Source: Verrucomicrobia bacterium SCGC AAA164-M04 (GTDB lineage Bacteria; Verrucomicrobiota; Verrucomicrobiae; Verrucomicrobiales; Akkermansiaceae). Taken from it: a stretch of DNA of 64,000 nt. Made by a program: the position numbers and the translations under genes. The stretch covers positions 69,334-133,333 of the forward strand of contig KB912070.1 of NCBI GenBank assembly GCA_000383735.1. The letters are read 5' to 3'. Of the stretch, positions 10,150 to 18,744 are shown piece by piece (positions within the stretch are counted from its first letter, which is position 1; every line of letters starts with the position of its first letter). Under the pieces are notes generated by a model that ran no database searches, had not been told where the DNA came from, and saw nothing but the letters and a program-made list of their open reading frames with translations.

Positions 10150-12621
10150 CTATCGTCTGCTAAAGTAGTCTGACGATACGATCTCTAACAAAATGTCTCG
10201 AAGGCCGAAGTTGGTCTTAGCGGACTGCTTGTAAAGCTGTTCAATATTCTCACGGTCGAGAAAGTTAAGCTCACGAGCCATTGCATAGGACAACATACTC
10301 TCTAGGAATGTCTTGAAAAACCTCTCTTTGTCTTCCTTCAGAATTGACTTTAGGCCCTGTGGTCCTTCAAAGGCCCGGCCGTCCATATGGACAGTTCTTG
10401 CATCCACTGGAAAACGTTCTCCCTTCGTATTGTTCTTTGGGGCATAGTTGCTTACGTCAGTGTATTGGTCCCGCCAGCGTCCTAGGACGTCGAAGTTTTC
10501 GAGGGCGATCCCAAGAGGATCCATCTTCTTATGACAGATATTACAGCTGGTATCTGCTCGATGTGCATCGATCGTTTCCTTGATGCTTTCCGTTTTAGTA
10601 GGGGGGTTGAGTGCGGAAATCTCAAGGTCATCCGGGGTCTCTAGATGGTCGCCGTAAAAACTCTTCAAGACCCACGCTCCTCGATAAAACGGGTTGGTAT
10701 ATTCCCCGTTGTTAGTTGTCATCAGCATGAAACCTGCCTGTGAAAGTAGGCCTCCACGAAATCGGTCTTTTTTGCTCAGTATTACTTTAGAAAATTCTGA
10801 TGTGATTTCTTTAGGCCTATAATCTTTCGGTGAAATTTTATTAGCGCCAGGTCTTTTGCTAGGCGACGCAACTGGATGTCCTTCGATTCGATAGATGTAG
10901 TTAAGCTCTTGCGTTATCATCACGAAATCGGAATCAATAAAATTCAATAAGCTCAAATTGCTCGCGAGCAATTCCCTGAAGAACTCAACTGGTTCTTCTT
11001 TGATCTGATTCCGGACAAGGTCAAATTCATCAACAGAGAAAATGCTAAGGTCTGGTTCGACGATCTTGAGTTTTTCAAGATCGAGCCATTGATGAACATA
11101 GTCTCTGATAAAGCGATCAGTTCTTGCGTCCTGTAGCATTCGGAGCGCCTGATCACGACGGGTTTTGGGGTCCTTTAGTTTCCCCTGTTTCGCCAGCTCG
11201 TAGAGGAACTCGTCGGGCAAAGAATTCCACAGGAAATACGACATGCGTGCAGCGATTGCGAAATCATCCAAAGTCTCTAATTCCCCTTCTTGCTTAAACA
11301 GGAATTTCGGGGAACATAATATTCCGCGAATGCCTGCCTGAAGACCTGAGAAAATGCTTTGGTCTTGGGTAAACGCTTTCGTGGCAAGCTTATAGAAATG
11401 CTTCATCTCAGCGTCGGAGACCGGACCGCGAAATAGTTTGCGAGCAAGCTTCCTTAAAATCGTCTGGCAGGCCTCTGAGTCAGCAGATGCATCTATGTCT
11501 TTGCAGTAGGTTTTATAAAAATGTGTATCCGGTGGCCATGAATCATAAACTGGTCCTGTAATAGTCGCTGTTTCAATACAGAACATCTGCTGAAGCCCCC
11601 CTCCTTTGACCGAATTACATCTGAGAACAATCGTGTCATCTGACGACAGTTTCGTTGTGAAACCGATGCTGGGATCGAAGTCTTGCCAAGCAGCATTTTT
11701 GGGGATGACAGTGACGATACTTTGTCCTACGCCAGAGTTTTTACGGAGGAAATAGCTCATTGAATGGTCGGTCGCCGATTTTTCGTTAGCATTAATCTCT
11801 GAGATTTCCTTAACGGCGGGCAACCTTTCTTCAGCTCGGTTTCCTGCAACAAAATTGGCTTGAATATAGAACCCCTCTGGAACAATCCGATAAACACCAC
11901 TCGTTTTGACCGATGGGTTGATTTTTATTTGGATGGACTGGGTTGCAAATACCAGGGGTCGTGAATTTAGGGACAGCGTAGGTGCAAAACCGTTGGTGTT
12001 GTCCTTGTGGCTGTGCGTATCAATGTCTGTGTCTTTCGTCGAGTAGACAATGGTACGTGGAGCAGGTTTATCGCTGACAACACTCTCGGAAATAAAGTTC
12101 GCAACATTGAAGTAGGACTCCATATCGACAACCGACATATGAAGGTTGTCGGCGTTGTTATTAAAGCCAGCTTCGATGCTATCAAGTGGCAACCGGTCGA
12201 TCAGTGAGAAGTCGGTTCCAAAGACATCATTCACCGTGTTTTGATATTCGATTCGACTCAGCCGTTTTAGCATTCCCGGCTTTTGCTCCTCCGTGAGTCG
12301 GTACAGTTGATTTCCCAATACCTTCTCTAATAGTTTGATTTGATCGATTTCTGGACGCTTAGGTGCATCTTCCGGCGGCATCTCTTCAGATTCGATTGCT
12401 GTATAAATATCATCTAAGAGACTGGGATCGTTCCATTTTTTCAGGTCAATCTGATCCAGACGGAGGCCACCCTTACTCTTCTCTGGTCCGTGACAAGAAA
12501 CACAAAACGTATTGAAGAAATGTTGCGATTGCATCCGCTCATCTGCGACGATGCTCGAAATCTGGGCACCGGTAACGAGCAGCAATAAAACTGCAAGCTT
12601 TGTGATTCTTTGATTCAGCAT
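10150..12621 (-). CDS. DUF1587/DUF1592/DUF1588/DUF1585 cytochrome-like secreted protein
   Basis: The start is set at 12621 (MLNQRITKL...), giving a signal peptide ending SSIVADE and 823 residues; the in-frame extension to 12786 overlaps the upstream gene and is unlikely. A c-type haem motif is seen at 'FCVSCHGPEKSKGGLRLD', then the DUF1587 block 'RLSRIEYQNTVNDVFGTDF', DUF1595/DUF1592 with 'ARMSYFLWNSLPDEFL', DUF1588 with 'CNICHKKMDPLGIALENFD' (a second CxxCH), and DUF1585 at the C terminus. These proteins are confined mainly to Planctomycetes and Verrucomicrobia and occur with DUF1552 partners, as here, 4 bases upstream. The role is unproven; periplasmic electron transfer linked to polymer breakdown is the common guess. 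Confidence 0.9.
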   Translation of the reverse strand: MLNQRITKLAVLLLLVTGAQISSIVADERMQSQHFFNTFCVSCHGPEKSKGGLRLDQIDLKKWNDPSLLDDIYTAIESEEMPPEDAPKRPEIDQIKLLEKVLGNQLYRLTEEQKPGMLKRLSRIEYQNTVNDVFGTDFSLIDRLPLDSIEAGFNNNADNLHMSVVDMESYFNVANFISESVVSDKPAPRTIVYSTKDTDIDTHSHKDNTNGFAPTLSLNSRPLVFATQSIQIKINPSVKTSGVYRIVPEGFYIQANFVAGNRAEERLPAVKEISEINANEKSATDHSMSYFLRKNSGVGQSIVTVIPKNAAWQDFDPSIGFTTKLSSDDTIVLRCNSVKGGGLQQMFCIETATITGPVYDSWPPDTHFYKTYCKDIDASADSEACQTILRKLARKLFRGPVSDAEMKHFYKLATKAFTQDQSIFSGLQAGIRGILCSPKFLFKQEGELETLDDFAIAARMSYFLWNSLPDEFLYELAKQGKLKDPKTRRDQALRMLQDARTDRFIRDYVHQWLDLEKLKIVEPDLSIFSVDEFDLVRNQIKEEPVEFFRELLASNLSLLNFIDSDFVMITQELNYIYRIEGHPVASPSKRPGANKISPKDYRPKEITSEFSKVILSKKDRFRGGLLSQAGFMLMTTNNGEYTNPFYRGAWVLKSFYGDHLETPDDLEISALNPPTKTESIKETIDAHRADTSCNICHKKMDPLGIALENFDVLGRWRDQYTDVSNYAPKNNTKGERFPVDARTVHMDGRAFEGPQGLKSILKEDKERFFKTFLESMLSYAMARELNFLDRENIEQLYKQSAKTNFGLRDILLEIVSSDYFSRR

Positions 12622-12625
12622 AATA

Positions 12626-13855
12626 TCACAATGCGATACTCTTCTTGCTATTGCCGAACCGATCTCGTTCGATGCCAAATTGCTGAAGTATTGAGAGATA
12701 GATGTCACAGGTCGTCTCACCTTTGCGAATGATATGACCGCCGTGATTTGCGAATTTTCCGCCTGCAACGAATACCGGGATTTCATTTCCGTTGTGAGGC
12801 CCCATTCTCTGGCTCACGCTATTGTTCCCTGTCGAAACGCTGATCGTCTCGTCCATCAGAGAGCCTCCGGATTCGGTTCTCGTACTGGCGAGCTTATCAT
12901 AGAAGTTTGCCATTAGTGAAAAGAACGAGGAGTCATATTTCGTTAGACTTGCGCGTGCTTCCTCGGATTTGCTTATGTTGTGCGTCGTGAGGTGATGGTC
13001 ATTGTCGAGTCCTGTCATATAGAAATTGACTACGCGTGTGACATCAAACTTGAAGGCCTTGTAAACCATGTCGAATGCGATGCCGCGTTGAATCTGACGT
13101 GGGTTTGTCAGGAATCTTTGTTTATCGATATCGGTTGCGAGAAATTCATTCTCAAATGAGGGGGCGATAGGGAATTCGACATCCTGACGAGACCGGCTGA
13201 GCCACTCGATAGATTTGTTGAGTTCCTGCTCCGATTCACGTAAAGCCGCAAAATACTCTTCTAGTCTCTGCTTGTCGCGGCCCGAGACCCGTGCCATCAG
13301 TGATTTCGCTTCCTCAAGGGAGCCATCAAGGACGCTTTTCTTATTCGCCAGAAGTCGCTCCTCTGTCTTCCTGTCAGTCTTGGCGAAGAGAGTTTCAAAC
13401 AGCACCCTTGTCGATTGAATTGGCATAACAGGAAGTCTATTTCGCCAGGAAGCAACGATATGATGATGGGCATGACTGATGAAGGTCACCACGTTTCTAA
13501 CGCGGGTTAAATGTCCAACGTGGTCCGCTACAAGTTGGTCTAGAGAGTCCGGGTTCGTGGTGGTATTTCCGACAAAACACCGGTGGTCATTGTGATGGTT
13601 CCCGCCAAACCTCATTTTTGAATAGAGCGTGAAATAGTCCCTGTGTTTTTTAAGAGGCTCCATGTGGTCGCTGAATACGTAGTCCGCACCATCAGTCTGC
13701 GGCAGGACGTCGGTGAATAGGCCGTAGCCCATACTCACACAGAAAAGTCGTTTTACATCAGCTTCATCCGGCGTAGATCGATTCTTCCCGAAGCTCTCAA
13801 GAGACGGAAGGAAAAGTGTGCAACCAGCGGTTTTTAAAATCTCTCGACGTTTCAT
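12626..13855 (-). CDS. DUF1552 secreted protein
   Basis: The 409-residue protein opens 'MKRREILKTAGCTLFLPSLE', a short Tat-like signal. DUF1552 landmarks are 'LFCVSMGYGLFTDVLPQTDG', 'HRCFVGNTTTNPDSLDQLVA' and 'HNGNEIPVFVAGGKFANHGG' near the C terminus. The fold is related to alkaline phosphatase/sulfatase-like DUF1501 proteins. It ends 4 bases before the start of the DUF1592 gene, so the pair is one transcription unit and probably one functional complex. The upstream Gfo/Idh gene ends 75 bases before this start and may belong to the same operon. Confidence 0.9.
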   Translation of the reverse strand: MKRREILKTAGCTLFLPSLESFGKNRSTPDEADVKRLFCVSMGYGLFTDVLPQTDGADYVFSDHMEPLKKHRDYFTLYSKMRFGGNHHNDHRCFVGNTTTNPDSLDQLVADHVGHLTRVRNVVTFISHAHHHIVASWRNRLPVMPIQSTRVLFETLFAKTDRKTEERLLANKKSVLDGSLEEAKSLMARVSGRDKQRLEEYFAALRESEQELNKSIEWLSRSRQDVEFPIAPSFENEFLATDIDKQRFLTNPRQIQRGIAFDMVYKAFKFDVTRVVNFYMTGLDNDHHLTTHNISKSEEARASLTKYDSSFFSLMANFYDKLASTRTESGGSLMDETISVSTGNNSVSQRMGPHNGNEIPVFVAGGKFANHGGHIIRKGETTCDIYLSILQQFGIERDRFGNSKKSIAL

Positions 13856-13930
13856 AATAATATTGCCAGGAATTTTCTTGTGATTGAGTTTTTTGGGGAG
13901 CGATTGAGGTGGTCTACTAAGAAGTTTGTC

Positions 13931-15241
13931 TTATAAGCCTTCGACTTCCCAGCCCTTTCGGTAGGCCTGTCGTATAAGTGTATTCGCTTCTGAGTTGTTT
14001 GAAAATTTAAGCTTATCGCTATCCCAGCGCAAACTCTGTCCCGGAAAACGGCAAGCAATCGTTCCTAGAAGCACTGTTTCGGTCATTGGGCCCGAATAGT
14101 CGAAGTTTGAGGTCGGAGTTCCTTCGCCTCGAATTGCCGAAACCCACTGACCGTAGTGATCATCACTCTCGGGGTTTTTGAGCGGGTAATTGAGCTTCTT
14201 TCCATCGACATAAAAGTCCGGAAGATGACCACTTCCGTGTTTTGTTATCAGGCTTGCTTTTTCTCCGACCAAAATGACTCCGTTGTCCGGGATCTTGGTC
14301 TTCGATGGGAAGCCTGCCTCTTCGGCCGTTGGCCTCTTTTTTCCATCATACCAAATCATTTGAAAATTCTTACCCGAAGTATGCTTCGTGCCGGCAAAAT
14401 CGTAGTAGATACGCTCCCACTCAGGAAAGGTTTCCTTCATCGGAGAGGGACCTTCATGCTTCACGCTTCGCGCCGGCCCAAGCTCGAGCGCCCAGACCAC
14501 AGGATCGATGATGTGACATCCCATGTCACCGAGCGCACCCGCCCCAAAATCATACCAGCCACGCCATGCGAAAGGATGATAGATCTTCTTTTGAAAAGGA
14601 CGCTCCGGGGCCACGCCAAGCCAAAGATCCCAATGGAGCCCATCAGGAATCTTACCGGAGCCTTTCGGCCGCCGGTGACCCTGAGGCCAAATCGGGCGAT
14701 TTGACCAAGTATACGCCCGCTTAATCTTCCCGAGAAGGCCGGAGCGAACTAGGTCCACGAGACCCTTGTAGTTAGCCCCGCTGTGATTCTGGTTGCCCAT
14801 CTGAGTCGCCACTTTCGCCTCGCGCGCCGCTAAAGTGAGAGCGCGTGCTTCGTACACCGTACGCGTGAGGGGCTTCTGTGTGTAGGGCGAGATTCCGAGT
14901 TTAAGCGCGGTCATCGTGACCGGCGCGTGCATGTGATCAGGCGTCGATACCGTGACACCATCGAGGTTCTCCTTTTCAAGCATCTCACGCCAATCGGTGT
15001 AGCGTTTCGCCTTCGGCCACTTTTTGGCCGCCTCAATAAATCCTCCTTTTCGGTCCTTTCCGAGTTCATCGACGTCACAAAAGGCTGCGATTTCTCCGTG
15101 CCTCGATGCCCCGAGTGTATCGGCCCACCCCTTTCCTCCGACCCCAACTGCGCCGAGGGTTGGTCGTTCGTTCGGTCCGCCCTTAGCGCCAGGTAGACTC
15201 AGGACTCCGGCGCCATATCCCAGAAAAATTCTCCGTTTCAT
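13931..15241 (-). CDS. Exported Gfo/Idh/MocA-family oxidoreductase, second copy
   Basis: The 436-residue product starts with the Tat-like 'MKRRIFLGYGAGVLSLPGAKG'. The Rossmann motif is 'LGAVGVGGKGW', and 'GVTVSTPDHMHAPVTM' and 'YTQKPLTRTVYEA' follow; the usual EKP is changed to QKP. 'DMGCHIIDPVVWALELG' marks the C-terminal domain. By eye its codon use is richer in G and C than its neighbours, with many CGC and GGC runs on the coding strand. It is 75 bases upstream of the DUF1552-DUF1592 pair and likely co-transcribed. A sugar dehydrogenase role is inferred from family. Confidence 0.88.
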   Translation of the reverse strand: MKRRIFLGYGAGVLSLPGAKGGPNERPTLGAVGVGGKGWADTLGASRHGEIAAFCDVDELGKDRKGGFIEAAKKWPKAKRYTDWREMLEKENLDGVTVSTPDHMHAPVTMTALKLGISPYTQKPLTRTVYEARALTLAAREAKVATQMGNQNHSGANYKGLVDLVRSGLLGKIKRAYTWSNRPIWPQGHRRPKGSGKIPDGLHWDLWLGVAPERPFQKKIYHPFAWRGWYDFGAGALGDMGCHIIDPVVWALELGPARSVKHEGPSPMKETFPEWERIYYDFAGTKHTSGKNFQMIWYDGKKRPTAEEAGFPSKTKIPDNGVILVGEKASLITKHGSGHLPDFYVDGKKLNYPLKNPESDDHYGQWVSAIRGEGTPTSNFDYSGPMTETVLLGTIACRFPGQSLRWDSDKLKFSNNSEANTLIRQAYRKGWEVEGL

Positions 15242-15358
15242 AATCCAAGTAAACGATCTCGCCGGCGTGATCCTTTCGTCCTGATACCTTGGAATTTACT
15301 TTTGGTGAGATGGATCTGAAAATAGCGTGGGTTTGAACCAGAAAAGGAAGAGAGAGGC

Positions 15359-15961
15359 TTAGTCAAAAGCTTTCCATCCACCGCCGATCAATAGCAATCG
15401 GCACTCAGGCATTTGGAGGTTACCTTCGGCGATTCTAAGAGTGACCTTGTAGGATTTCCCGCTTTCCGGTGTGAACTTGGTCTTGGTAGTATAAAGGTCA
15501 CTTTTGGAAGCTCCGACCGAGCCCGACCAAGTCCAGTTTTTCAGAGGAGCCTTCTCCTTAAAGATTCTTTTGCCGTCGCTCTCATCCAAGGAAATTTCGA
15601 CTATCATATCACCCGCGTTAAACTCCTGAGGTTTTCCTGAAGCTGGAAGGGGATGTGCGATCCGCAAATAAGAAACGAATCCAACCTCTGGAAGTCCTTC
15701 CAACTCGTATCTCCGTATGCTGGCTTCCTTGAAATCAACCGCACCGAGATCCAAGGCGAACCGTTGAATGCCAGACTGTCTTCCACGATCCGTAAAGTTT
15801 CCATCTCCGGTGTAATTTAGGTTTGGAAACTCGCGGTCCATACCAAAACGGGCGGCTTTATCATTTGGTATGAATTGTTTGATTTCTTGACAACCAAAGG
15901 TGAAAAAACAGCCGAGGAAGCATGCAGTAAACAAACTCTTCTTTCTTCCAATAAATCTCAT
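15359..15961 (-). CDS. Hypothetical lipoprotein
   Basis: The start is set at 15961, where 'MRFIGRKKSLFTACFLGCFF' begins a lipoprotein signal with a Cys in 'FTFGCQEIK'. That gives 200 residues, and the 15 extra in-frame residues upstream lie inside an inverted repeat. The remainder looks like a single beta-rich domain with 'YLRIAHPLPASGKPQEF', 'MIVEISLDESDGKRIF' and the ending 'ECRLLLIGGGWKAFD'. I do not recognise a family. Gene spacing suggests its own promoter in the 16007-16186 gap. Confidence 0.7.
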   Translation of the reverse strand: MRFIGRKKSLFTACFLGCFFTFGCQEIKQFIPNDKAARFGMDREFPNLNYTGDGNFTDRGRQSGIQRFALDLGAVDFKEASIRRYELEGLPEVGFVSYLRIAHPLPASGKPQEFNAGDMIVEISLDESDGKRIFKEKAPLKNWTWSGSVGASKSDLYTTKTKFTPESGKSYKVTLRIAEGNLQMPECRLLLIGGGWKAFD

Positions 15962-15997
15962 GACCGGGTGATTATAGGACTCCCTCCTTAGGGTCAA

Positions 15998-16033
15998 ATC
16001 GATCATTTCGATGCGACCATCAAAATGATCGAT
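15998..16033. repeat. 11-bp perfect inverted repeat followed by a T run
   Basis: ATCGATCATTT at 15998-16008 is mirrored by AAATGATCGAT at 16023-16033, with a 14-base loop. On the plus strand it is followed by G and six T, a terminator-like shape, yet no plus-strand gene precedes it. On the minus strand it lies between the end of the gene at 16187 and the start of the lipoprotein at 15961, so it could be a weak terminator or an operator for the latter. Confidence 0.6.
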
Positions 16034-16186
16034 GTTTTTTAGACGAACGCTAGGCGACTTTCTTTAGCGCCCTCCGTTCTGGTTTAATCAATATTTGAAA
16101 AAAACCGTCTCAAGATTAGCAGAAATACGGATTTCAGGTCTTTCGAAATTAGGATGATTTCTCATTATTTAATTTTCTTTCACGCG

Positions 16187-16939
16187 TTAAGTCGGTTTTT
16201 CAGTTTTTGCCTTCTTTGTTTGCAGCGGAGTTAATCTTGTGATCTTTGCTTCGTCTAATCTCACGTCAAAAACAGGGTTAGGATTACCTTCTAAATAGTA
16301 GATCGCGACGAGTCCTGTAGCTTTGCCATATCCTTTTTTAAAACGAGAAAAATCGTCAATCAAAGCTTGGAGCCTGATCCGATCGCCGGCTTTGAAAGGG
16401 CCAGCATCTGTTTCTGCAATATTGATGACGAATCGAAATTGTTCACGCTTTTCTTTATTGTCATTGTTGATGACAGCAACCTTAGGGACGAGTGTCATTG
16501 AATCATTCCAGGAGGCTTTAGCACCCTTTGGAAGTTCGAATTCCCAGTCGATATACGGTCCACCGGATCCTATCAACTTGTTGGCTTCATACTGGATTGT
16601 GCCTGGTGCAGCATTAAAATCGACTACGCCGCCATAGCCGTCGGTAATCACCTCAAGCCAATCAGATTTGCTCTCAATTCGCCTTTTTAAATCGTCTTCT
16701 TGGGGAAGATTTGCCGTCTTGGCTAGTGTCTCAAGCATGCCATTGAAATGGACAATGTTCTTTTGCCACTTATTCCATACGGCAACGTATTTGGTTGTTT
16801 TGTTTTTGTTCTCATCAAGTGGTGTCTGGGTTAGGGATTTGCCAGGCTCCGGTTCAGCACCAGCAACGTGAAGATATCCCGCCCCGAGGAGTGTTATTGT
16901 AGCGAGCGCAAATTGGTGAAATGCCTTCTTTGTTTGCAT
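16187..16939 (-). CDS. Hypothetical secreted protein
   Basis: The 250-residue protein has a signal peptide ending LHVAGAEPE. A helical stretch follows ('VAVWNKWQKNIVHFNGMLET'), then a beta-rich half with 'SGGPYIDWEFELPKGA' and 'KAGDRIRLQALIDDFSRF'. I do not recognise the family; the second half has the feel of a carbohydrate-binding module. It is on the same strand as the neighbours on both sides, 86 bases after the end of the gene at 17026. Confidence 0.65.
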   Translation of the reverse strand: MQTKKAFHQFALATITLLGAGYLHVAGAEPEPGKSLTQTPLDENKNKTTKYVAVWNKWQKNIVHFNGMLETLAKTANLPQEDDLKRRIESKSDWLEVITDGYGGVVDFNAAPGTIQYEANKLIGSGGPYIDWEFELPKGAKASWNDSMTLVPKVAVINNDNKEKREQFRFVINIAETDAGPFKAGDRIRLQALIDDFSRFKKGYGKATGLVAIYYLEGNPNPVFDVRLDEAKITRLTPLQTKKAKTEKPT

Positions 16940-17025
16940 GGGAACACTTTAACTTTTTTGAGGAGTCAGGGTGAACTTTTTTATCAGGTGAATTGCTTTG
17001 GTAGTAATAATTCGAGCATGCAATT

Positions 17026-18051
17026 TTACTTGGGTGTTCTTTCCACTCGAAAGAAAATTCTACCATCAGGGCTTGCGATATCGCCGATGGGGAAGATCCG
17101 GGTGGTGGATTCTCCGGCGTCCGCTGGGACAGAGTCGTCGAGATCACCACTCCAGTCTATGAGATCGGTTGAGTAGACAATCGAATAGTTCCGCCCTTCG
17201 CGTGAATCCCAAGTGAGGGAAAGTGAGTTGTCTGCGGGGGAGTATTCGATTTGGGTGATCTGAAATGTCTGCGGGGATCCCGGGAAGGAGCCAGTCTGAA
17301 GTCTGACATCATCGAAGGCGACCCATCCAGCGAGTGAGTCGTCTTCCGGATTCACGGGTGTTTCGAGGGCGCAAAGGCGAATTTGAAGGGGCTGACCGTC
17401 GTGGATGCGGTCTTCCGGATTCGGGTTATAGATTACCGTTGAGGTGACAAATTCGTTTTCGGGAATCTCCAGGATGTTATCATCTTCCGCCAAAACTATT
17501 CCTTCAGAAACCTGTCCAGCGAAGGTGGCGCCATCAATGTTTGTTCCGCCGACGACAAGCTGGACTTTGTAGCCAAACCACTGGGGTGTGTAGTTGGGGC
17601 TCCCGCCTTGATCTGGTTGAGGAAGGCGCCCGACTTGTGCTGATAGCGTATAGGCCTTGGTCGAATCGAAGGTTTCCGTGAGGATTTGGGCGACTGCTTC
17701 AAATTTTCGAGAGGGGTCGTTTTCTCGACTTCTGACGAGCATCACATATTTGCCTTCAGGAGCGTTACCATCAAAAGCGACATCTAGAGCTCCCTGACCG
17801 GTCTCATCGGCTCCCGGCGCCCCGGGGTTCCAGATCCTTAGTGGGCCGCCGTTAGCTGAAATCTCAAAGTGCCTCCAAAATTCCCTCCTCCACTGAGGAT
17901 ACTTGTCGGTGGATTCAGGGAAGGAGTCGAAGGTTTCTCTCTCTTCAAACCCGGCGTTGGGGACTGCGATGGGTTCTGCTTGGATGTTTGGAAATGGGAT
18001 CGTTATGGCTAGGAGCAATGGGAACGTTTTGTTCAGAGTGATTTTTTGCAT
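17026..18051 (-). CDS. Secreted protein with N-terminal jelly-roll domain and verrucomicrobial C-terminal tail
   Basis: The start is set at 18051 (MQKITLNKTF...), giving a signal peptide ending NIQAEP and 341 residues; the 12-residue extension to 18087 is disfavoured. 'VPNAGFEERETFDSFPES' opens a domain resembling the 'PNAGFEE' jelly rolls of PEP-CTERM and HpiC1-like secreted proteins. 'GWVAFDDVRLQTGSF' closes it. The C terminus, 'LTWDSREGRNYSIVYSTDL' through 'GRIFFRVERTPK', is the repeated-use tail of Verrucomicrobia secreted proteins. A binding or adhesion role is inferred. Confidence 0.7.
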   Translation of the reverse strand: MQKITLNKTFPLLLAITIPFPNIQAEPIAVPNAGFEERETFDSFPESTDKYPQWRREFWRHFEISANGGPLRIWNPGAPGADETGQGALDVAFDGNAPEGKYVMLVRSRENDPSRKFEAVAQILTETFDSTKAYTLSAQVGRLPQPDQGGSPNYTPQWFGYKVQLVVGGTNIDGATFAGQVSEGIVLAEDDNILEIPENEFVTSTVIYNPNPEDRIHDGQPLQIRLCALETPVNPEDDSLAGWVAFDDVRLQTGSFPGSPQTFQITQIEYSPADNSLSLTWDSREGRNYSIVYSTDLIDWSGDLDDSVPADAGESTTRIFPIGDIASPDGRIFFRVERTPK

Positions 18052-18516
18052 GAATTTTTTACGGAGGTGCACGGGACTTGATTTCACTGTGACTTAAATC
18101 CGCACTACCCGCGATGGGGAAGGTTGGTTAGAGTATTGAGAGATACCGGTAGGGGATAGAGGCTCAACCGTCTTCGATCCGGTAGGAATGAGAGCTTTCC
18201 CAAAAATAGAAATTCACCGATTTAACGGAAAAGGCTCAAAGCCACCTCAGAGCTCAAGTGGAGTGCGCTGAAGTTTCTGTCGAACACAAAGTGTTTTTGG
18301 GGTGAGCTCGCCGTAGATGATGAGATTTTCTATGATGGAAGGCTTAGAAAAAACCCTCGTAATTCGAGTGATGAAAAAATTACAAACTCCGAAACACCCT
18401 GGAATTTAGTTTGTGAACAACACGCGGGCTCTTATTTGAAAAAAGATTCACCTATGTATACTTGTAACAAGTAAGGATCAAAAACCCATAAACCAAAGTC
18501 GCCAGCGAGGTTCGGA
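18052..18516. other. Intergenic region upstream of a minus-strand secreted protein
   Basis: The 465 bases hold no convincing conventional gene. A 30-codon plus-strand frame beginning at about 18315 has no ribosome-binding site. A small hairpin AACAC-AAA-GTGTT followed by T residues lies near 18284-18300 and could end plus-strand transcription, but nothing known is upstream of it. Confidence 0.4.
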
Positions 18517-18693
18517 GTGATTATACTATTGATAGTTATTTCTTTGAAAATTACAGCCTTGGTTGTGGGTGAATTGATGGGATTCATTTTATTTGGGCTG
18601 CTGAGCGTTATGCTCTGGGCGATTTTATTGTCTACTGTGAGGGGGAGATGGAATTTAAACACTGGGGAAGACAAGGATGATAAGCACATTTGA
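18517..18693 (+). CDS. Possible small membrane protein (58 residues, GTG start)
   Basis: Reading from GTG at 18517 gives 58 residues starting V-I-I-L-L-I-V-I-S-L. Two hydrophobic stretches are joined by a Gly-rich turn and end in the polar tail 'NLNTGEDKDDKHI'. A GAGG sequence sits six bases before the GTG, a good ribosome-binding site. The shape, TM segments with a charged C-terminal tail, is that of a small membrane protein. The opposite-strand frame over the same bases has no such features. I do not recognise a family, and no homolog evidence is available here. Confidence 0.42.
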   Translation: MIILLIVISLKITALVVGELMGFILFGLLSVMLWAILLSTVRGRWNLNTGEDKDDKHI

Positions 18694-18744
18694 TGTCGTT
18701 TCTAGAACGTCATGGCGCGGGAGGTGAAGAAAGATGGATAATCG

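Noticed and set aside
14156..14704. 182-residue plus-strand frame
   Set aside because: It is antisense to the Gfo/Idh dehydrogenase, has an Arg/Ser/Pro-rich shadow composition and no recognisable domain.
18432..18689. 85-residue minus-strand frame
   Set aside because: Opposite strand to the GTG-start membrane frame, with low-complexity Ser/Thr text and no signal or domain.
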